Positions 34,407 through 45,140 of a DNA stretch of 64,000 nucleotides are shown piece after piece; positions within the stretch are counted from its first letter, which is position 1, and each line of letters starts with the position of its first letter. The notes under the pieces are model-generated. The model did no database searches. It worked only from the letters and a program-made list of their open reading frames with translations, and was not told where the DNA came from. Made by a program: the position numbers and the translations under genes. Source of the DNA: Azonexaceae bacterium s22 (GTDB lineage: Bacteria > Pseudomonadota > Gammaproteobacteria > Burkholderiales > Rhodocyclaceae); the NCBI GenBank assembly GCA_016617495.1, contig WYCU01000006.1:62001-126000 (forward strand), in the 5' to 3' direction.

Positions 34407-35156
34407 ATGCGTAAAAAGCTGGTAATCGGTAACTGGAAGATGCATGGCAACCTTCAGCAAAATGAAGCGCTGCTTTCAGCTATTTTGCGGGATATCGATG
34501 GCTTGGCGGTGGGCGTAGCTGTATGCGTCCCTTTTCCTTACCTTCAGCAAACGGCAAATCTTCTGAGTGGTTCGGTGGTTGCATGGGGGGCTCAGACGCT
34601 CAGTGAGCATCCGTCCGGTGCATATACCGGCGAAGTTTCCGCGTCGATGCTTCGGGATTTTGGCTGTCGTTATGTGCTGGTTGGGCATTCAGAGCGTAGA
34701 GCTTTGTTTGGGGAGACTGATGCGGCAGTTGCTGCCAAGTTTCGTTCTGCGCAAGTAAATGGGCTTGTGCCAGTTTTGTGTGTTGGCGAGACCTTGGCTG
34801 AGCGTGATGCGGGCAGGACGCTCGAGGTGGTGCGTGCCCAGGTCAATGCGGTAATCAATCTGCTGGGGGTGGAGGCATTGGCTTCTGCTGTTGTTGCTTA
34901 TGAGCCGGTTTGGGCAATAGGGACTGGTGTCACTGCGTCGCCGGCTCAGGCGCAGGAAGTGCATGCTGCGATTCGCGATCATATTGCTGGTGCGAATTGT
35001 AATGTGGCCCAGGCGCTCCCTATTTTGTACGGCGGGAGTGTCAAGGCACAAAATGCGGCGGCGCTATTTGCGTGCAAAGACATCGACGGTGGTTTGATTG
35101 GCGGTGCGGCCTTGGTGGCTGAAGATTTTGTTGCAGTCTGCCGCGCGGCGGCTTGA
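34407..35156 (+). CDS. tpiA: Triosephosphate isomerase
   Basis: This 249-residue TIM barrel interconverts glyceraldehyde-3-phosphate and dihydroxyacetone phosphate. Catalytic lysine is in VIGNWKMHGN, catalytic histidine in VLVGHSERR, the glutamate in VAYEPVWAIGTG, and the phosphate loops are YGGSVKAQN and GGLIGGAAL. ATG 34407 gives the canonical N-terminus; the frame open from 34353 is not used. secG begins three bases after its stop. Confidence 0.97.
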   Translation: MRKKLVIGNWKMHGNLQQNEALLSAILRDIDGLAVGVAVCVPFPYLQQTANLLSGSVVAWGAQTLSEHPSGAYTGEVSASMLRDFGCRYVLVGHSERRALFGETDAAVAAKFRSAQVNGLVPVLCVGETLAERDAGRTLEVVRAQVNAVINLLGVEALASAVVAYEPVWAIGTGVTASPAQAQEVHAAIRDHIAGANCNVAQALPILYGGSVKAQNAAALFACKDIDGGLIGGAALVAEDFVAVCRAAA

Positions 35157-35159
35157 TGG

Positions 35160-35540
35160 ATGATGATAATGAACTGGCTTTTTTCTTTGCTTCTTACGAT
35201 TCACATTTTGGTGGCCTTGGCCATTATTGGGTTGGTCCTGATGCAACATGGCAAGGGGGCTGATATGGGGGCGGCTTTTGGAAGTGGCGCCTCTGGTAGC
35301 CTCTTCGGTGCCACGGGTTCGGCCAACTTCTTGAGTCGTACGACGGCAATTCTGGCGGCGGTGTTTTTTGCGACAAGTCTGGGCTTGGCCTATGTTGCCT
35401 CAGCAAAGCCAAAAACGACTGGCAGTGTCATGCAGGAAACGGTACAATCGCAGCCGGTTTCGCAGCCTGCCACGGCAGGGGGTGAGCCCTCCTACGGGCC
35501 TGTCGATGCGGGTTCTAAGGTGAAAGAAGTTCCAAGGTAA
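35160..35540 (+). CDS. secG: Preprotein translocase subunit SecG
   Basis: This 126-residue membrane protein of the SecYEG channel has two transmembrane helices (about 5-25 and 55-75) flanking the conserved loop [24 protein letters not shown], described here as [11 protein letters not shown] and [14 protein letters not shown] Gln/Pro/Val-rich tail follows. Three in-frame ATGs (35160, 35163, 35169) could start it; none has a strong ribosome binding site, and ATG 35169 gives the shortest canonical N-terminus. The tpiA-secG-tRNA-Leu-nuo order is conserved in betaproteobacteria. Confidence 0.94.
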   Translation: MMIMNWLFSLLLTIHILVALAIIGLVLMQHGKGADMGAAFGSGASGSLFGATGSANFLSRTTAILAAVFFATSLGLAYVASAKPKTTGSVMQETVQSQPVSQPATAGGEPSYGPVDAGSKVKEVPR

Positions 35541-35595
35541 TAGATCGCAAGGCGGTCGTCCTGGCAGTATCCCTCGCTGGGGCGGCTGAAAATTT

Positions 35596-35680
35596 GCCGA
35601 CGTGGTGAAATTGGTAGACACGCTATCTTGAGGGGGTAGTGGCGCAAGCTGTGCGAGTTCGAGTCTCGCCGTCGGCACCA
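35596..35680 (+). tRNA. tRNA-Leu (anticodon GAG)
   Basis: The 85-base class II tRNA has acceptor stem GCCGACG/CGTCGGC, D arm with GTGAAATTGGTAGACAC, and anticodon stem CTATC/GGTAG with loop TTGAGGG, giving anticodon GAG. It also has a variable arm, T arm GCGAGTTCGAGTCTCGC, and an encoded CCA end. It lies between secG and nuoA. Confidence 0.96.
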
Positions 35681-35747
35681 ATAATGGGGGCAGCCTCTTC
35701 TTGAGGTGGCTGTTTTCTTAGAAGAAACTGAATATTGGCGGCGGATT

Positions 35748-36119
35748 ATGGAAGCATATTTTCCAATCCTGATGTTCGTCCTGGTTGGGGTGGCGATTGG
35801 TGTATTGCCAGTTGCGATGGGCTTTTTGCTTGGACCCAGCAGGCCGGATTCAGAGAAGCTCTCTCCTTATGAGTGCGGTTTCGAGGCCTTTGAAGATGCG
35901 CGCATGAAGTTTGATGTGCGCTATTACCTGATCGCCATTCTCTTCATCCTGTTTGATTTGGAAATCGCTTTCCTGTTTCCGTGGGCGACGATTTTCAAGG
36001 ACATCGTTGCAACCGAATCGATCAAATTGTTCGGTTTCATCGAGATGCTCGTTTTTGTCACTATCTTGGTCATTGGCTATGTCTACGCTTGGGCCAAGGG
36101 TGCTCTGGAATGGGAATAA
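35748..36119 (+). CDS. nuoA: NADH-quinone oxidoreductase subunit A
   Basis: This 123-residue membrane subunit of complex I has three transmembrane helices. The conserved loop [27 protein letters not shown] (read here as [11 protein letters not shown] and KFDVRYYL) lies near the quinone-binding region, and [12 protein letters not shown] follows. ATG 35748 gives the family N-terminus; the frame runs upstream to 35706. It is first of 14 nuo genes in standard order, starting 67 bases after tRNA-Leu. Confidence 0.97.
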   Translation: MEAYFPILMFVLVGVAIGVLPVAMGFLLGPSRPDSEKLSPYECGFEAFEDARMKFDVRYYLIAILFILFDLEIAFLFPWATIFKDIVATESIKLFGFIEMLVFVTILVIGYVYAWAKGALEWE

Positions 36120-36128
36120 AGGTCGGCC

Positions 36129-36605
36129 ATGGCTATTGAGGGAATTCTCCAGGAAGGCTTTGTTACCACTACGGCGGACAAGCTCATCAATTACATGCGT
36201 ACGGGCTCCATGTGGCCGATGACGTTCGGGCTTGCTTGTTGCGCGGTAGAAATGATTCACGCGGGATGCTCACGCTACGACCTCGATCGTTTTGGCGTGG
36301 TGTTTCGCCCGAGTCCGCGACAATCTGACGTCATGATTGTTGCTGGTACGCTGACGAACAAAATGGCGCCTGCTTTGCGCAAGGTTTATGACCAAATGGC
36401 TGAACCCCGTTGGGTTATATCAATGGGGTCTTGCGCCAACGGCGGTGGCTATTATCACTATTCCTATTCGGTTGTTCGTGGCTGTGACCGTATCGTTCCT
36501 GTAGATATCTATGTGCCTGGCTGCCCGCCGACGGCAGAGGCTTTGCTCTACGGAATTATTCAGTTGCAGAACAAGATCCGTCGTACGAATACCATTGCCC
36601 GTTAA
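36129..36605 (+). CDS. nuoB: NADH-quinone oxidoreductase subunit B
   Basis: This 158-residue peripheral-arm subunit holds the terminal [4Fe-4S] cluster N2 that reduces quinone. Cluster ligands are in [26 protein letters not shown] and [14 protein letters not shown]. An amphipathic N-terminus precedes [14 protein letters not shown]. It follows nuoA by 9 bases. Confidence 0.98.
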   Translation: MAIEGILQEGFVTTTADKLINYMRTGSMWPMTFGLACCAVEMIHAGCSRYDLDRFGVVFRPSPRQSDVMIVAGTLTNKMAPALRKVYDQMAEPRWVISMGSCANGGGYYHYSYSVVRGCDRIVPVDIYVPGCPPTAEALLYGIIQLQNKIRRTNTIAR

Positions 36606-36624
36606 TTGTCGAGGCTGAACGCAT

Positions 36625-37230
36625 ATGTCTGCCAAGCTGGAATTGCTCAACCAAAACTTGCAGAAGCACCTCGGCGAACGTCTGAGGTCAGTCAAGCTTG
36701 CGCTGGGTGAGCTGACTATTGAGGTTGCTGCGGTTGATTATCTTGCAGTAATGACTACTCTTCGCGATGAGCCTGAATTGGGGTTCGCGGAAATTGTCGA
36801 TTTGTGTGGGGTTGATTATTCAACTTACGGTGATGGAACTTGGCAGGGCGCGAGGTACGCTGTTGTTGCCCATCTGCTTTCCATTTCAAACAATTGGCGG
36901 CTGCGCGTTCGGGTCTTTGCGGAGGATGATGAATTCCCGTCGGTAGACTCCGTGATTGGTGTTTGGAAGAGTGCCAATTGGTTTGAGCGTGAGGCTTTTG
37001 ACCTGTTTGGCATTGCTTTTGTCGGTCACGACGATTTGCGTCGCATCCTTACAGACTACGGTTTCATTGGGCATCCATTCCGCAAGGATTTCCCGATTTC
37101 TGGTCACGTGGAAATGCGCTATGACCCTGATCAGGCTCGCGTAATTTACCAGCCGGTGACCATTGAGCCCCGCGAAAACACGCCGCGCATTGTGCGCGAA
37201 GATACCTATGGTGATCCCGCTCATGGCTGA
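36625..37230 (+). CDS. nuoC: NADH-quinone oxidoreductase subunit C
   Basis: This 201-residue, 30-kDa-type subunit of the peripheral arm includes [12 protein letters not shown] and the signature region [41 protein letters not shown], cited here as [12 protein letters not shown] and GHPFRKDFP. It is separate from NuoD, unlike the fused NuoCD of enterics. Its end overlaps the nuoD start by 8 bases. Confidence 0.98.
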   Translation: MSAKLELLNQNLQKHLGERLRSVKLALGELTIEVAAVDYLAVMTTLRDEPELGFAEIVDLCGVDYSTYGDGTWQGARYAVVAHLLSISNNWRLRVRVFAEDDEFPSVDSVIGVWKSANWFEREAFDLFGIAFVGHDDLRRILTDYGFIGHPFRKDFPISGHVEMRYDPDQARVIYQPVTIEPRENTPRIVREDTYGDPAHG

Positions 37231-38476
37231 TATTCGCAATTTCACCCTGAATTTTGGTCCGCAGCACCCGGCTGCCCACGGCGTACTGCGTCTTGTGCTT
37301 GAGCTGGATGGCGAGGTTGTGCAGCGTGCAGATCCGCACATTGGATTGTTGCACCGCGCTACTGAGAAACTTGCCGAGACGCGTACTTGGGTGCAGTCGG
37401 TTCCGTATATGGATCGCCTGGACTACGTGTCAATGATGTGCAACGAGCATGCGTACTGCATGGCCGTCGAAAAATTGCTGGATATCGAAGTTCCGGAGCG
37501 CGGGAAATACATTCGGACGATGTTTGACGAAGTGACGCGGATTCTCAACCATCTGCTCTGGATTGGTTGTCACGCGTTGGACGTGGGGGCCATGACCATG
37601 GCGCTCTACACCTTCCGAGAGCGTGAAGACTTGATGGATGCATACGAGGCCGTGTCTGGTGCTCGTTTGCATGCTGCTTATTATCGTCCGGGCGGTGTCT
37701 ATCGCGATTTGCCGGATCGTATGCCGCAGTATCAGGAGTCTACGTGGACAAGCGCCAAAAAGGCCGCGGCACTTAATGAAAATCGTAGTGGGTCGCTTCT
37801 GGATTTCCTGGAGGACTTTACTGAGCGATTCCCCAAATATCACGCTGAATATCATACGCTGTTGACAGACAACCGTATTTGGAAACAGCGTTTGGTCAAT
37901 ATCGGCGTGGTGACTCCGGAGCGTGCGTTGCAGATGGGTTTCTCCGGTGCGATGTTGCGCGGCTCGGGTATCGCGTGGGATTTGCGAAAGAAGCAACCCT
38001 ACGCCGCCTACGACAAGGTCGATTTCGACGTGCCGGTTGGCGTGAACGGTGATTCGTATGATCGTTATTTGGTGCGGATGGAGGAAATGCTCCAATCCAA
38101 CCGAATCATCAAGCAATGTATTGATTGGCTGAGGAAAAATCCCGGGCCCGTGATTACGGAAAACCATAAGGTTGCACCTCCGGCGCGGGAAAAGATGAAG
38201 TCGAACATGGAAGAGCTAATCCATCACTTCAAGCTTTTCACAGAAGGCATTCATGTCCCGCCGGGTGAGGCCTACGCTGCAGTTGAGCATCCCAAGGGTG
38301 AGTTTGGTATCTATTTCATTTCCGACGGTGCCAACAAACCCTACCGCATGAAGATTAGAGCTCCTGGTTTTGTTCATCTTGCAGGTATGGATGAAATGTC
38401 CCGTGGCCACATGATTGCAGACGTCGTGACGATCATTGGCTCCCAAGATATCGTTTTTGGCGAGATTGACCGCTGA
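37223..38476 (+). CDS. nuoD: NADH-quinone oxidoreductase subunit D
   Basis: This 417-residue, 49-kDa-type subunit forms the quinone cavity with NuoB and is related to [NiFe]-hydrogenase large subunits, though the Ni ligands are absent. It opens with [20 protein letters not shown] (cited as [11 protein letters not shown]). It also has [34 protein letters not shown] and a C-terminal [19 protein letters not shown] 37223 is chosen over the upstream in-frame codons inside nuoC. Confidence 0.98.
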   Translation: MADIRNFTLNFGPQHPAAHGVLRLVLELDGEVVQRADPHIGLLHRATEKLAETRTWVQSVPYMDRLDYVSMMCNEHAYCMAVEKLLDIEVPERGKYIRTMFDEVTRILNHLLWIGCHALDVGAMTMALYTFREREDLMDAYEAVSGARLHAAYYRPGGVYRDLPDRMPQYQESTWTSAKKAAALNENRSGSLLDFLEDFTERFPKYHAEYHTLLTDNRIWKQRLVNIGVVTPERALQMGFSGAMLRGSGIAWDLRKKQPYAAYDKVDFDVPVGVNGDSYDRYLVRMEEMLQSNRIIKQCIDWLRKNPGPVITENHKVAPPAREKMKSNMEELIHHFKLFTEGIHVPPGEAYAAVEHPKGEFGIYFISDGANKPYRMKIRAPGFVHLAGMDEMSRGHMIADVVTIIGSQDIVFGEIDR

Positions 38477-38949
38477 TGTTTTCCGCTGAGACCCTACAGA
38501 AATTTGCGCGCGAAGTCGCCAAATATCCGGCTGACCAAAAACAGTCGGCCGTTATGGCGTGTCTTGCTCATGCGCAGGAAGAGAAAGGTTGGCTCCCCTC
38601 CGAAGCAATCGAGGCTGTTGCCAATTATCTCGATATGCCGCCGATTGCTGCCTACGAGGTCGCTTCGTTTTATAACATGTATGACCTGAAGCCGATCGGA
38701 AAGTACAAGATTACTGTTTGTACGAATCTTCCGTGCGCACTGTCAGGTGGCTATCACGCTGGAGAATATCTTCAGAATAAGCTCGGCATCGGCTACAACG
38801 AAACGACCATTGATGGAAAGTTCACTCTCAAGGAAGGCGAATGCATGGGGGCATGCGGAGATGCCCCTGTTGTAATCGTCAACAATCGGACAATGTGTAG
38901 CCACATGCACCCGGACATGATCGACAAGCTGCTTGAGGAGTGCAAATAA
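38476..38949 (+). CDS. nuoE: NADH-quinone oxidoreductase subunit E
   Basis: This 157-residue, 24-kDa-type thioredoxin-fold subunit holds [2Fe-2S] cluster N1a. All four ligands are visible in CTNLPC and [10 protein letters not shown]. Its start overlaps the nuoD stop (TGATG) and its stop overlaps nuoF (TAATG), so translation is tightly coupled. Confidence 0.98.
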   Translation: MFSAETLQKFAREVAKYPADQKQSAVMACLAHAQEEKGWLPSEAIEAVANYLDMPPIAAYEVASFYNMYDLKPIGKYKITVCTNLPCALSGGYHAGEYLQNKLGIGYNETTIDGKFTLKEGECMGACGDAPVVIVNNRTMCSHMHPDMIDKLLEECK

Positions 38950-40277
38950 TGGCGATGCTCGGAGCGATCAACCCGGTTCTAATGGCTGGACTCAATGGGG
39001 ATGATGGTTGGCGGCTAAAGGATTATGTCGCGCGGGGGGGCTACAGCCAGCTCAAACGGATTCTTGAGTCTGGGATGACTCAAGAGGATGTTATTGGCGA
39101 AGTCAAGAAATCTGTACTTCGAGGCCGGGGTGGGGCAGGGTTTCCCACTGGTCTGAAATGGTCGTTCATGCCTCGCTCTTTCCCTGGTGATAAGTACGTT
39201 GTCTGTAACACGGATGAAGGTGAACCCGGTACTTTCAAGGATCGGGACATCATGCGTTATAACCCTCATGCCGTTATAGAAGGTATGGCGATTGCGGCCT
39301 ATGCAATGGGCGCGAACCGTGGTTATAACTACGTTCACGGAGAAATCTGGGAGATCTATCAACGTTTCGAAGCGGCGTTGGATGAGGCGCGCTCGGCCGG
39401 GTTCATCGGTCAGAATATTCTGGGGTCTGCGTTCAGCTTTGAGCTTTTTGCTCACCACGGTTACGGCGCCTATATCTGTGGCGAAGAAACCGCCTTGCTC
39501 GAATCCATCGAAGGAAAGAAGGGGCAACCGCGCTTCAAGCCGCCTTTCCCCGCTTCGTTCGGCTTGTACGGCAAACCGACTACGATTAACAACACGGAAA
39601 CCTTCGCATCCATTCCTTTCATTCTCAACATGGGTGGAGAGGAGTTTCTGAACCTTGGGAAGCCGAACAATGGCGGAACGAAGCTATTTTCAGTCTCCGG
39701 CCATGTTAATCGACCGGGTAATTATGAAATTCCGCTAGGAACGCCGTTTTCCACCCTGCTTGAGATGTGCGGAGGTATGAGAGGTGGGCGTAAGCTGAAG
39801 GCGGTAATTCCCGGTGGATCGTCCGCGCCGGTATTGCCAGGCGACGTGATGATGGATTGCACGATGGACTACGATTCCATCAGTAAAGCGGGCTCCATGC
39901 TGGGTTCCGGAGCTGTAATCGTCATGGACGAAACCGTCTGTATGGTAAAAGCGCTTGAGCGCCTTTCCTTTTTCTATCACGAAGAATCCTGTGGGCAATG
40001 CACGCCCTGTCGTGAAGGTACGGCCTGGATGTACAAAATCGTTCATCGCATTGAGAACGGTCAGGGCAAGCCGGAAGATATTGACCTGCTTAACAGCATC
40101 CTTGGGAATATCGCTGGAAGGACGATTTGTGCGCTCGGCGATGCGGCAGCTTTTCCGGTGCAGAGCTTTATTAAGCACTTCCGCTCCGAATTCGAGTATC
40201 ACATTGAAAACAAAACCTGTTTGGTTCCCAAGGATGTTCAGTGGGCAGGCAGTGGTTTCCATAAAATTCCGGTCTGA
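38949..40277 (+). CDS. nuoF: NADH-quinone oxidoreductase subunit F
   Basis: This 442-residue, 51-kDa-type subunit oxidises NADH via FMN. The NADH loop is [15 protein letters not shown], the FMN site is [38 protein letters not shown] follows (cited as [15 protein letters not shown]), and the [4Fe-4S] N3 ligands are [12 protein letters not shown] plus a later Cys in TICALGDAA. The start chosen is ATG 38949, overlapping the nuoE stop. Confidence 0.98.
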   Translation: MAMLGAINPVLMAGLNGDDGWRLKDYVARGGYSQLKRILESGMTQEDVIGEVKKSVLRGRGGAGFPTGLKWSFMPRSFPGDKYVVCNTDEGEPGTFKDRDIMRYNPHAVIEGMAIAAYAMGANRGYNYVHGEIWEIYQRFEAALDEARSAGFIGQNILGSAFSFELFAHHGYGAYICGEETALLESIEGKKGQPRFKPPFPASFGLYGKPTTINNTETFASIPFILNMGGEEFLNLGKPNNGGTKLFSVSGHVNRPGNYEIPLGTPFSTLLEMCGGMRGGRKLKAVIPGGSSAPVLPGDVMMDCTMDYDSISKAGSMLGSGAVIVMDETVCMVKALERLSFFYHEESCGQCTPCREGTAWMYKIVHRIENGQGKPEDIDLLNSILGNIAGRTICALGDAAAFPVQSFIKHFRSEFEYHIENKTCLVPKDVQWAGSGFHKIPV

Positions 40278-40321
40278 CTTAATGTCAGGTCGGCATACAG
40301 AACTGGCTACAAGGTAGCGAC

Positions 40322-42655
40322 ATGCTAGAAATCGAAATCGACGGCAAGAAAGCGCAAGTGCCCGATGGCAGCACGGTGATGGATGCTGCGCAGCAATTGG
40401 GTGTGTATATCCCGCATTTCTGCTATCACAAGAAACTTTCGATCGCAGCGAATTGCCGCATGTGTCTCGTTCAGGTGGAGAAGGCGCCCAAGCCGTTACC
40501 GGCTTGCGCCACCCCTGTCACGAACGGCATGAAGGTATTTACGCACTCGGATCTTGCCGTCAAGGCGCAAAAAGGGGTGATGGAGTTCCTGCTGATCAAT
40601 CACCCGCTTGATTGCCCGATCTGCGATCAAGGGGGTGAGTGTCAGTTGCAAGACATGTCGGTTGGCTATGGCCCCATGAAAAGCCGTTACACCGAAGAAA
40701 AGCATGTCGTATTCCATAAGAACGTCGGTCCGCTCATTTCCATGGAGGAGATGAGTCGGTGCATTCATTGCACCCGCTGTGTGCGCTTTGGCCAAGAAAT
40801 TGCCGGCGTCATGGAGCTGGGCATGGCCAACCGCAACATGCACTCAGAAATCATGACCTTCGTTGGACGGAGCGTCGACTCGGAATTGTCGGGCAATATG
40901 ATTGATCTATGCCCAGTTGGCGCGCTGACGTCAAAACCGTTCCGCTACACCGCACGCTCCTGGGAACTGCAGCGGCGCAAATCGATTAGCCCGCATGACT
41001 CCGTTGGCGCCAACCTTGTGGTGCAGGTCAAGCACGATAATGTCATGCGTGTGCTGCCCCGCGAAAATGAAGCGGTCAATGAATGCTGGATTTCTGACAA
41101 GGAACGCTTCGCTTATCAGGCACTGAATTCCGATGAGCGTTTGACACGTCCAATGGTGAAGCAGGGCGGCGAATGGCGCGAAGTTGACTGGAATGTGGCG
41201 CTGGATTACGTCGCTCATGGACTCAAGGATGTAGCGAGAGAGCACGGTGGTGATGCGGTTGCCGCGCTTGCCGCTCAATCCTCGACGCTGGAAGAGATGG
41301 CTCTGCTACGTAAAGTCCTGGGTGGGCTCGGTAGCGACAACTTCGATTTCCGGCCGCGTCAAGGCGACTTCAGTGCTGATTCTCTGCGGGAAGGCACGCC
41401 TTGGTTAGGTATGCGTCTTGGTGAAATTGCCGATCTGGATGCCGCGCTTGTCGTAGGCTCCTTCCTGCGCAAGGATCATCCGCTTATTGCCCAGCGCCTA
41501 CGTCAAGCTGCCAAAAAATTCACCAAAGTGAGTTCAATCGCGGTTGTAAGCGACGACCAGCTGATTCAGTTCCACGCCCAGAAAACAGTGGCGCCTGCTG
41601 CACTCGGCGAAGGCCTGGCCGCCGTTGTCAAGGCGACCGCCGAACTCAAGGGAATCGCAGTACCGGATAACGTGGCCCAGGCTCGCGTTTGTGAAGTTTC
41701 GCGCCAGATTGCCCAAAGTCTGATTGATGGTGAAAGGAAAGCCATATTCTTGGGTAATGTGGTGACTCAGTCGCGCGATGCTGGACAGATCCATGCGCTG
41801 GCACTCAGTTTGGGCACTCTTTTGGGGGCGAGCGTCGGCTTCCTTGGGGAGGGGGCGAATACTGTAGGGGGCTACGTTGTTCGTGGGATCTCCAACGGTG
41901 CAAATGCCCGACAAATGTTTGAGCAGCCGCGCAAAGCGTACGTGTTGTTGGGGGTTGAGCCAGAATTCGATTGTGCAAATCCGCAATTGGTGATCAATGC
42001 GTTGAAGCAAGCCAGTCTGGTCGTTCAGATGTCCGCGTTCAAGCACGCTCCGGCATTGGAATACGCTGATGTAATGTTGCCGATCACGCCTTACACCGAG
42101 ACAGCGGGCACATTCATCAATACTGAGGGCCGCATCCAAAGTTTCAATGGCGTGGCAAAGGCGCGTGGCGATAGTCGCCCCGCATGGAAAGTGTTACGGG
42201 TTCTGGGTAACGTTTTGAACCTCGATGGATTCGCCTACGAGTCCAGTGAGGCCGTGCGCGATGAGCTTTTGGGTAAAGCAGAAGAATTTGTCGTTGGCTT
42301 GAATAATGGATTGGGTGGTGCACAAATCGCTGGCGGGATTGGTAACCCCAATGGTTTGCAGCGCATCGCCGATGTGCCGATCCATTTCGCAGACCCAATG
42401 GCTCGCCGCTCTCCGGCGCTTCAACAAACGGCAGATTCCCGTGTGCCGGAGGCTCGCGCATCGCAAGAGACTTTGGCTGCCCTCGGTATTGCCGATGGCG
42501 ATACCGTCGCCGTAAGTCAAGGTGCCGGAAAGGCCATTCTTCGCGCGCGTGCCGATCAGAACGTGCCGGTGAATTGCGTTCGTGTCGCTGCTGGACATTC
42601 AAGTACGGCAGAGCTCGGTGAAATGTTTGGTGTCGTTTCCTTGGAGCGTGCATAA
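40322..42655 (+). CDS. nuoG: NADH-quinone oxidoreductase subunit G
   Basis: This 777-residue, 75-kDa-type subunit carries several clusters. The N-terminal [2Fe-2S] ligands lie in CYHKKLSIAANCRMC and the following PAC, then CPICDQGGECQLQD, HCTRCVRFG with a [4Fe-4S] pattern, and the molybdopterin-oxidoreductase-like domain (about 220-690). It follows nuoF by 44 bases and is directly abutted by nuoH. Confidence 0.98.
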   Translation: MLEIEIDGKKAQVPDGSTVMDAAQQLGVYIPHFCYHKKLSIAANCRMCLVQVEKAPKPLPACATPVTNGMKVFTHSDLAVKAQKGVMEFLLINHPLDCPICDQGGECQLQDMSVGYGPMKSRYTEEKHVVFHKNVGPLISMEEMSRCIHCTRCVRFGQEIAGVMELGMANRNMHSEIMTFVGRSVDSELSGNMIDLCPVGALTSKPFRYTARSWELQRRKSISPHDSVGANLVVQVKHDNVMRVLPRENEAVNECWISDKERFAYQALNSDERLTRPMVKQGGEWREVDWNVALDYVAHGLKDVAREHGGDAVAALAAQSSTLEEMALLRKVLGGLGSDNFDFRPRQGDFSADSLREGTPWLGMRLGEIADLDAALVVGSFLRKDHPLIAQRLRQAAKKFTKVSSIAVVSDDQLIQFHAQKTVAPAALGEGLAAVVKATAELKGIAVPDNVAQARVCEVSRQIAQSLIDGERKAIFLGNVVTQSRDAGQIHALALSLGTLLGASVGFLGEGANTVGGYVVRGISNGANARQMFEQPRKAYVLLGVEPEFDCANPQLVINALKQASLVVQMSAFKHAPALEYADVMLPITPYTETAGTFINTEGRIQSFNGVAKARGDSRPAWKVLRVLGNVLNLDGFAYESSEAVRDELLGKAEEFVVGLNNGLGGAQIAGGIGNPNGLQRIADVPIHFADPMARRSPALQQTADSRVPEARASQETLAALGIADGDTVAVSQGAGKAILRARADQNVPVNCVRVAAGHSSTAELGEMFGVVSLERA

Positions 42656-43705
42656 ATGGACGCACTCATGAATTTCGGACACGGTATTTTTGGTGGTGCG
42701 TGGCCGGCTGTTTGGGCTTTGCTCAAAATTGTCGCTATCGTGGCTCCGCTGATGTTGAGCGTTGCATACCTGACTTGGGCTGAGCGTAAAGTGATCGGTT
42801 ACATGCAGGTGCGTATCGGACCGAATCGGGTTGGACCTTGGGGATTGATTCAGCCGATTGCCGATGGTCTGAAGTTACTTCTTAAGGAAGTTATTGTTCC
42901 AACCGGAGCCAATAAAGGTATTTTCGTCATTGCCCCGATGCTCGCCATCGCTCCGGCATTGGCTGCTTGGGCGGTTGTGCCGTTCAATGAAAACCTGGTG
43001 TTGGCCAACATTGATGCCAGCTTGCTCTACATCATGGCCATCACCTCGATGGGTGTCTACGGCATCATTCTTTCCGGTTGGGCTTCCAATTCGAAATATG
43101 CTTTCCTCGGCGCAATGCGTGCGTCGGCGCAAATGGTTTCCTACGAAATCTCCATGGGGTTCTCCCTGATTTGCGTATTGATGGTGTCGAATAGCCTGAA
43201 TCTGGTAGATATTGTGAATGCACAAGCGACCGGACGACTGGCTGGCGTAGGGCTGGGATTCCTGTCTTGGAATTGGCTTCCGCTCTTGCCGATGTTTCTG
43301 GTGTATCTGATTTCCGGTGTTGCCGAAACCAACCGCGCCCCATTTGATGTGGCGGAAGGTGAGTCAGAAATCGTTGCTGGCTTCCACGTTGAATATTCCG
43401 GCATGGCCTTTGCCGTGTTCTTCTTGGCGGAATACGCCAACATGATTCTGGTGTCAGCGTTGACGTCAATCATGTTCCTTGGCGGCTGGTTGTCGCCAGT
43501 CGGCTTCCTGCCGGATGGCATTCTCTGGTTGTTCGCCAAAATGGCGTTCATCCTGTTCCTGTTCTTGTGGTTCCGGGCCACCTTCCCGCGCTATCGCTTT
43601 GATCAGCTGATGCGTTTGGGCTGGAAGGTCTTCCTTCCGGTTTGTCTGGTGTGGCTGGTGGTCGTGGGCGTCTGGATGATGTCTCCGCTGAGCATCTGGA
43701 AGTGA
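42656..43705 (+). CDS. nuoH: NADH-quinone oxidoreductase subunit H
   Basis: This 349-residue membrane subunit with about eight helices links the quinone site to the proton channels. Conserved loops are [23 protein letters not shown], cited as [18 protein letters not shown], and [21 protein letters not shown], cited as [18 protein letters not shown]. It starts immediately after the nuoG stop. Confidence 0.98.
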   Translation: MDALMNFGHGIFGGAWPAVWALLKIVAIVAPLMLSVAYLTWAERKVIGYMQVRIGPNRVGPWGLIQPIADGLKLLLKEVIVPTGANKGIFVIAPMLAIAPALAAWAVVPFNENLVLANIDASLLYIMAITSMGVYGIILSGWASNSKYAFLGAMRASAQMVSYEISMGFSLICVLMVSNSLNLVDIVNAQATGRLAGVGLGFLSWNWLPLLPMFLVYLISGVAETNRAPFDVAEGESEIVAGFHVEYSGMAFAVFFLAEYANMILVSALTSIMFLGGWLSPVGFLPDGILWLFAKMAFILFLFLWFRATFPRYRFDQLMRLGWKVFLPVCLVWLVVVGVWMMSPLSIWK

Positions 43706-43715
43706 GGTGAGATCA

Positions 43716-44204
43716 ATGGGATCCATGAAGGAAGTCTTCAATAGTCTGCTCCTCAAGGAGTTGCTCAAGGGTATGTCGGTCACGGGCAAGTATTTTTTCG
43801 CCCGCAAGATCACCGTACAGTACCCGGAGGAAAAAACGCCGCAAAGCGCGCGTTTCCGCGGCCTGCATGCATTGCGTCGCTATCCGAATGGCGAGGAGCG
43901 TTGCATCGCGTGTAAATTGTGCGAAGCAATCTGCCCTGCGATGGCGATCACGATTGAGGCGGAGCCACGCGAAGATGGTTCTCGTCGTACAACACGCTAC
44001 GATATTGACCTGACCAAATGCATCTTTTGTGGCTTCTGCGAAGAGGCCTGCCCGGTCGATGCGGTTGTCGAAACACGTGTGTTCGAATACCACGGTGAAA
44101 AACGGGGCGATCTCTATTACACCAAGCAAATGCTGCTGGCTAATGGCGATCGCTATGAATCCCAAATCGCGACGGATCGCGAGCAGGATGCCCCTTACCG
44201 ATAA
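43716..44204 (+). CDS. nuoI: NADH-quinone oxidoreductase subunit I
   Basis: This 162-residue ferredoxin-like subunit carries clusters N6a and N6b. Two CxxCxxCxxxCP motifs are intact: [12 protein letters not shown] and [15 protein letters not shown] 43716 is preceded by GAGGTGAGATCA and preferred to GTG 43707. It follows nuoH by 10 bases. Confidence 0.97.
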   Translation: MGSMKEVFNSLLLKELLKGMSVTGKYFFARKITVQYPEEKTPQSARFRGLHALRRYPNGEERCIACKLCEAICPAMAITIEAEPREDGSRRTTRYDIDLTKCIFCGFCEEACPVDAVVETRVFEYHGEKRGDLYYTKQMLLANGDRYESQIATDREQDAPYR

Positions 44205-44216
44205 CGAGTGCGAGCG

Positions 44217-44813
44217 ATGGATTTTCAGACCGTAGTCTTTTTCTTCCTGGCGGCAATTCTGATTTTCGCCAGCCTGCGCGTGATTACCGCACGCAACCCG
44301 GTACATGCGGCATTGCATCTGATTCTGGCCTTTTTCACCTGCGGTGGCATCTGGGCGTTGTTACAAGCCGAGTTTCTTGCCATTGCCATCATCCTCGTCT
44401 ACGTCGGCGCGGTCATGGTGCTCTTCCTGTTCGTGGTCATGATGCTGGACATCAATCTTGACCGCATTCGGCAAGGGTTTTGGAACTATCTCCCCCTCGG
44501 AGCCATGCTCGGGCTACTGATGGTTCTGGAAATGGGTATGGTTCTCGGGGCCAAGTATTTTCAGGTTCCCGCAGCCGAGGCCATGTCTCCGGCAAACGTT
44601 TCCAACACGAAGAGTATTGGCGCGCTGATGTTCACGGATTTCGTTTATCCGTTCGAACTCGCCTCCATTGTGCTGCTCGTTGGCATGATTGCCGCGATCG
44701 TGCTGACCTATCGTGGTCCCAAGAAATCGAAGTACACCAATCCGAACAAGCAGGTTTTCGTCAAGGCGAAGGATCGCGTTCGTGTGCTTCAGATGCCTGT
44801 GGAAAAAGACTGA
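44217..44813 (+). CDS. nuoJ: NADH-quinone oxidoreductase subunit J
   Basis: This 198-residue membrane subunit has five helices. The conserved [15 protein letters not shown] and [26 protein letters not shown] segments are present (the latter cited as [20 protein letters not shown]). ATG 44217 gives the family start [11 protein letters not shown] polar tail extends past the last helix. Confidence 0.97.
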   Translation: MDFQTVVFFFLAAILIFASLRVITARNPVHAALHLILAFFTCGGIWALLQAEFLAIAIILVYVGAVMVLFLFVVMMLDINLDRIRQGFWNYLPLGAMLGLLMVLEMGMVLGAKYFQVPAAEAMSPANVSNTKSIGALMFTDFVYPFELASIVLLVGMIAAIVLTYRGPKKSKYTNPNKQVFVKAKDRVRVLQMPVEKD

Positions 44814-44826
44814 TTACGGGGCGCCA

Positions 44827-45138
44827 ATGCTTACTCTTTCACTATCTCATTTTCTGATATTGGGCGCGATGCTTTTCGCGATCAGTGTTGTCGGAATTTT
44901 CCTCAACCGGAAAAACCTGATCGTGTTACTGATGGCCATCGAACTGATGCTGCTGGGCGTCAATATGAATTTCGTGGCGTTTTCGCACTACCTCCAGGAT
45001 CTCTCCGGGCAGATTTTCGTTTTCTTCATCCTGACCGTCGCCGCTGCCGAGTCGGCAATTGGTTTGGCCATCCTCATCGTCTTGTTCCGTAATCTCAAGA
45101 GCATCCACGTCGATGACCTGGGCAGCCTGAAGGGTTAA
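44827..45138 (+). CDS. nuoK: NADH-quinone oxidoreductase subunit K
   Basis: This 103-residue, three-helix Mrp-type subunit has the membrane glutamates of the proton path in [12 protein letters not shown] and [14 protein letters not shown] 44827 is the proper start; the open frame extending upstream through nuoJ is not used. It lies two bases before nuoL. Confidence 0.97.
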   Translation: MLTLSLSHFLILGAMLFAISVVGIFLNRKNLIVLLMAIELMLLGVNMNFVAFSHYLQDLSGQIFVFFILTVAAAESAIGLAILIVLFRNLKSIHVDDLGSLKG

Positions 45139-45140
45139 AC

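Noticed and set aside
37163-37222. Upstream in-frame extension of nuoD
   Set aside because: It lies within nuoC, lacks a ribosome binding site, and the family N-terminus begins at 37223.
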